Positions 57,880 through 60,238 of a stretch of 60,238 nucleotides of DNA are shown piece by piece. Both the position numbers and the translations under genes were made by a program. Source of the DNA: an uncultured Acidobacteriota bacterium. Its GTDB lineage: Bacteria > Acidobacteriota > Vicinamibacteria > Fen-336. The notes under the pieces are model-generated. The model saw nothing but the letters and a program-made list of their open reading frames with translations. It was not told the origin of the DNA and made no database searches. Position 1 is the first letter of the stretch; the number at the start of each line of letters is the position of its first letter. The stretch is from positions 1 to 60,238 of the forward strand of contig CADEEV010000028.1 in NCBI GenBank assembly GCA_902826455.1, given 5' to 3'.

Positions 57880-58644
57880 CTAGCGGCCGGGTCGAACCTC
57901 TTCGAGACGCGCCCGGCCGAGGGCATCGAGAAGGCCCGGCGTCTGGCGGGCGAGCAGCTGCGACCACGACGGGCTCATGCGCAGCTGTCGGAGCTGGCCG
58001 TTCAAGGTCTGCAGCAACGTGTCGTTGCCTTTCCGCACGGCGTAGGCCAGCGTGAGGCGCGGGCCGACGAAGACGCCGCTCTCCACGTCGCCGTCGGTGG
58101 CCTTCGCGCGCAGGGCCTCGGCGATGTTGAGGACGCAGGCGCTCGTGCGTCCGGCCTTCAGGTCGGCCAGGACCGCCGCCACGGATGCGCCGGGGATCTG
58201 GTTCCACGACGGCAGCTTGGCGGCCGAGAGGGCCTCGCTCGCGGGGGAGCCCGCGACCACGCCGATCTTCATGCCCCGCAGGCCTTCGAGGAAGGTGACG
58301 GCCGCCGCGGGCTTCCGCGTCACGACGACGAGGCGCGACGGCAGCACCTCGCTCGTGAAGTCGGCGCTCGCTTTGAGGGCGTCCGTGACGACGAGGCCGG
58401 CGACGACGTGCTGCCTGCCGTCCTGGAGCTGGGCCATCGCCTGCTCGATCGACTCGAGGTCCTGGGTCTGTGCCTCGAGGCCCTGGGTGCGCGCGAAGGC
58501 CCGCAAGACCTCGGCGTCCATGCCTGCGGCGCTGCCGAAGAGGCCGACCTTGAGGATCGGCTTCGCGGCGGGCTCGGCCGCGACCGCCGGGCGCGCGGCG
58601 CTCGTGAGCACCAACCCGATGAGGACCACGGTCTGCAGACGCAT
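57880..58644 (-). CDS. Periplasmic substrate-binding protein (SBP family 3-like), N-lobe shortened
   Basis: 254 residues with a signal peptide (VVLIGLVLTSAARPAVAA). It resembles the orphan binding protein at 35020: DFTSEVLPSRLVVVTRKP here against DFTAEVFPTRNVVVTRKP there. Compared with it, the first part of lobe 1 (ligand-contacting loop after the first strand) is contracted: LKVGLFGSAAGMDAEVLRAF. Ligand binding may therefore differ or be lost. No transporter genes are adjacent. It is followed by the racemase-like gene (20-base gap), which hints at an amino acid related role. Confidence 0.7.
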   Translation of the reverse strand: MRLQTVVLIGLVLTSAARPAVAAEPAAKPILKVGLFGSAAGMDAEVLRAFARTQGLEAQTQDLESIEQAMAQLQDGRQHVVAGLVVTDALKASADFTSEVLPSRLVVVTRKPAAAVTFLEGLRGMKIGVVAGSPASEALSAAKLPSWNQIPGASVAAVLADLKAGRTSACVLNIAEALRAKATDGDVESGVFVGPRLTLAYAVRKGNDTLLQTLNGQLRQLRMSPSWSQLLARQTPGLLDALGRARLEEVRPGR

Positions 58645-58694
58645 CCGGCGAAGGTACCGGTGCCGTTCGACGTTCCTGTGACGAGCGGGCGGCG

Positions 58695-60238
<1,544 letters not shown>

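Overview
The window is a gene-dense, high-GC chromosomal stretch from a Gram-negative bacterium, most likely an Acidobacteriota member (inference). The strongest marker is a PadR-type regulator next to an 884-residue FtsX/MacB-like permease with the layout of the acidobacterial duplicated orphan permeases (43843-46837). Two TonB-dependent receptors with N-terminal carboxypeptidase-regulatory-like domains, an ExbD pair, lipoprotein sulfatase/phosphodiesterase-TPR proteins and orphan periplasmic binding proteins fit. There are no rRNA or tRNA genes, insertion sequences, integrases or CRISPR arrays. Coding is nearly continuous, and about a dozen neighbouring genes are joined by 4-base stop/start overlaps.

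Left part (1-15.6 kb): the tail of an fdsGBA-like NAD-linked formate dehydrogenase operon with a 15-bp palindrome before it; two exbD genes without exbB; a run of small orphan genes (3.1-5.8 kb) with RidA and a GIY-YIG protein; a Uup-like ABC-F ATPase; a secreted HExxH protease; a GT39-type glycosyltransferase; an ECF41-like sigma factor coupled to an FAD amine oxidase behind a sequence that fits an ECF41 promoter; then a tightly coupled operon of a small secreted protein, DoxX, an M28 peptidase and an amidohydrolase.

Middle (15.6-46.8 kb): a methyltransferase fused to three beta-sandwich repeats; threonine deaminase that seems to start at CTG; an Oar-like TonB receptor with a textbook terminator; two tandem sulfatase-fold/TPR lipoproteins with Thr at the nucleophile position; two SDRs; a second ABC-F protein; a Vps62-like secreted protein; APC permease plus aminotransferase; RecQ; a Tat-exported FAD oxidase; the second TonB receptor with a strong promoter; an RNA methyltransferase/RluA pair; and the PadR/permease pair.

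The main item is the sulfur operon at 46.9-55.6 kb: APS reductase (cysH), fused ATP sulfurylase/APS kinase, both siroheme-branch genes, sulfite reductase, then a threonine-synthase-family PLP enzyme, a rhodanese-MoeB fusion and a CysO-like sulfur carrier ending in GG. Together they can carry sulfate to sulfide and then plausibly load it as a protein thiocarboxylate for cysteine or homocysteine synthesis. A strong promoter precedes a short leader reading frame with four consecutive Cys codons, then an intrinsic terminator, before cysH. This looks like a cysteine-sensing attenuator. The right end (55.6-60.2 kb) holds DinB, an SGNH-like protein, an Asp/Glu racemase homologue without either catalytic Cys, a second orphan binding protein and the 3' part of glutamate synthase (gltB).
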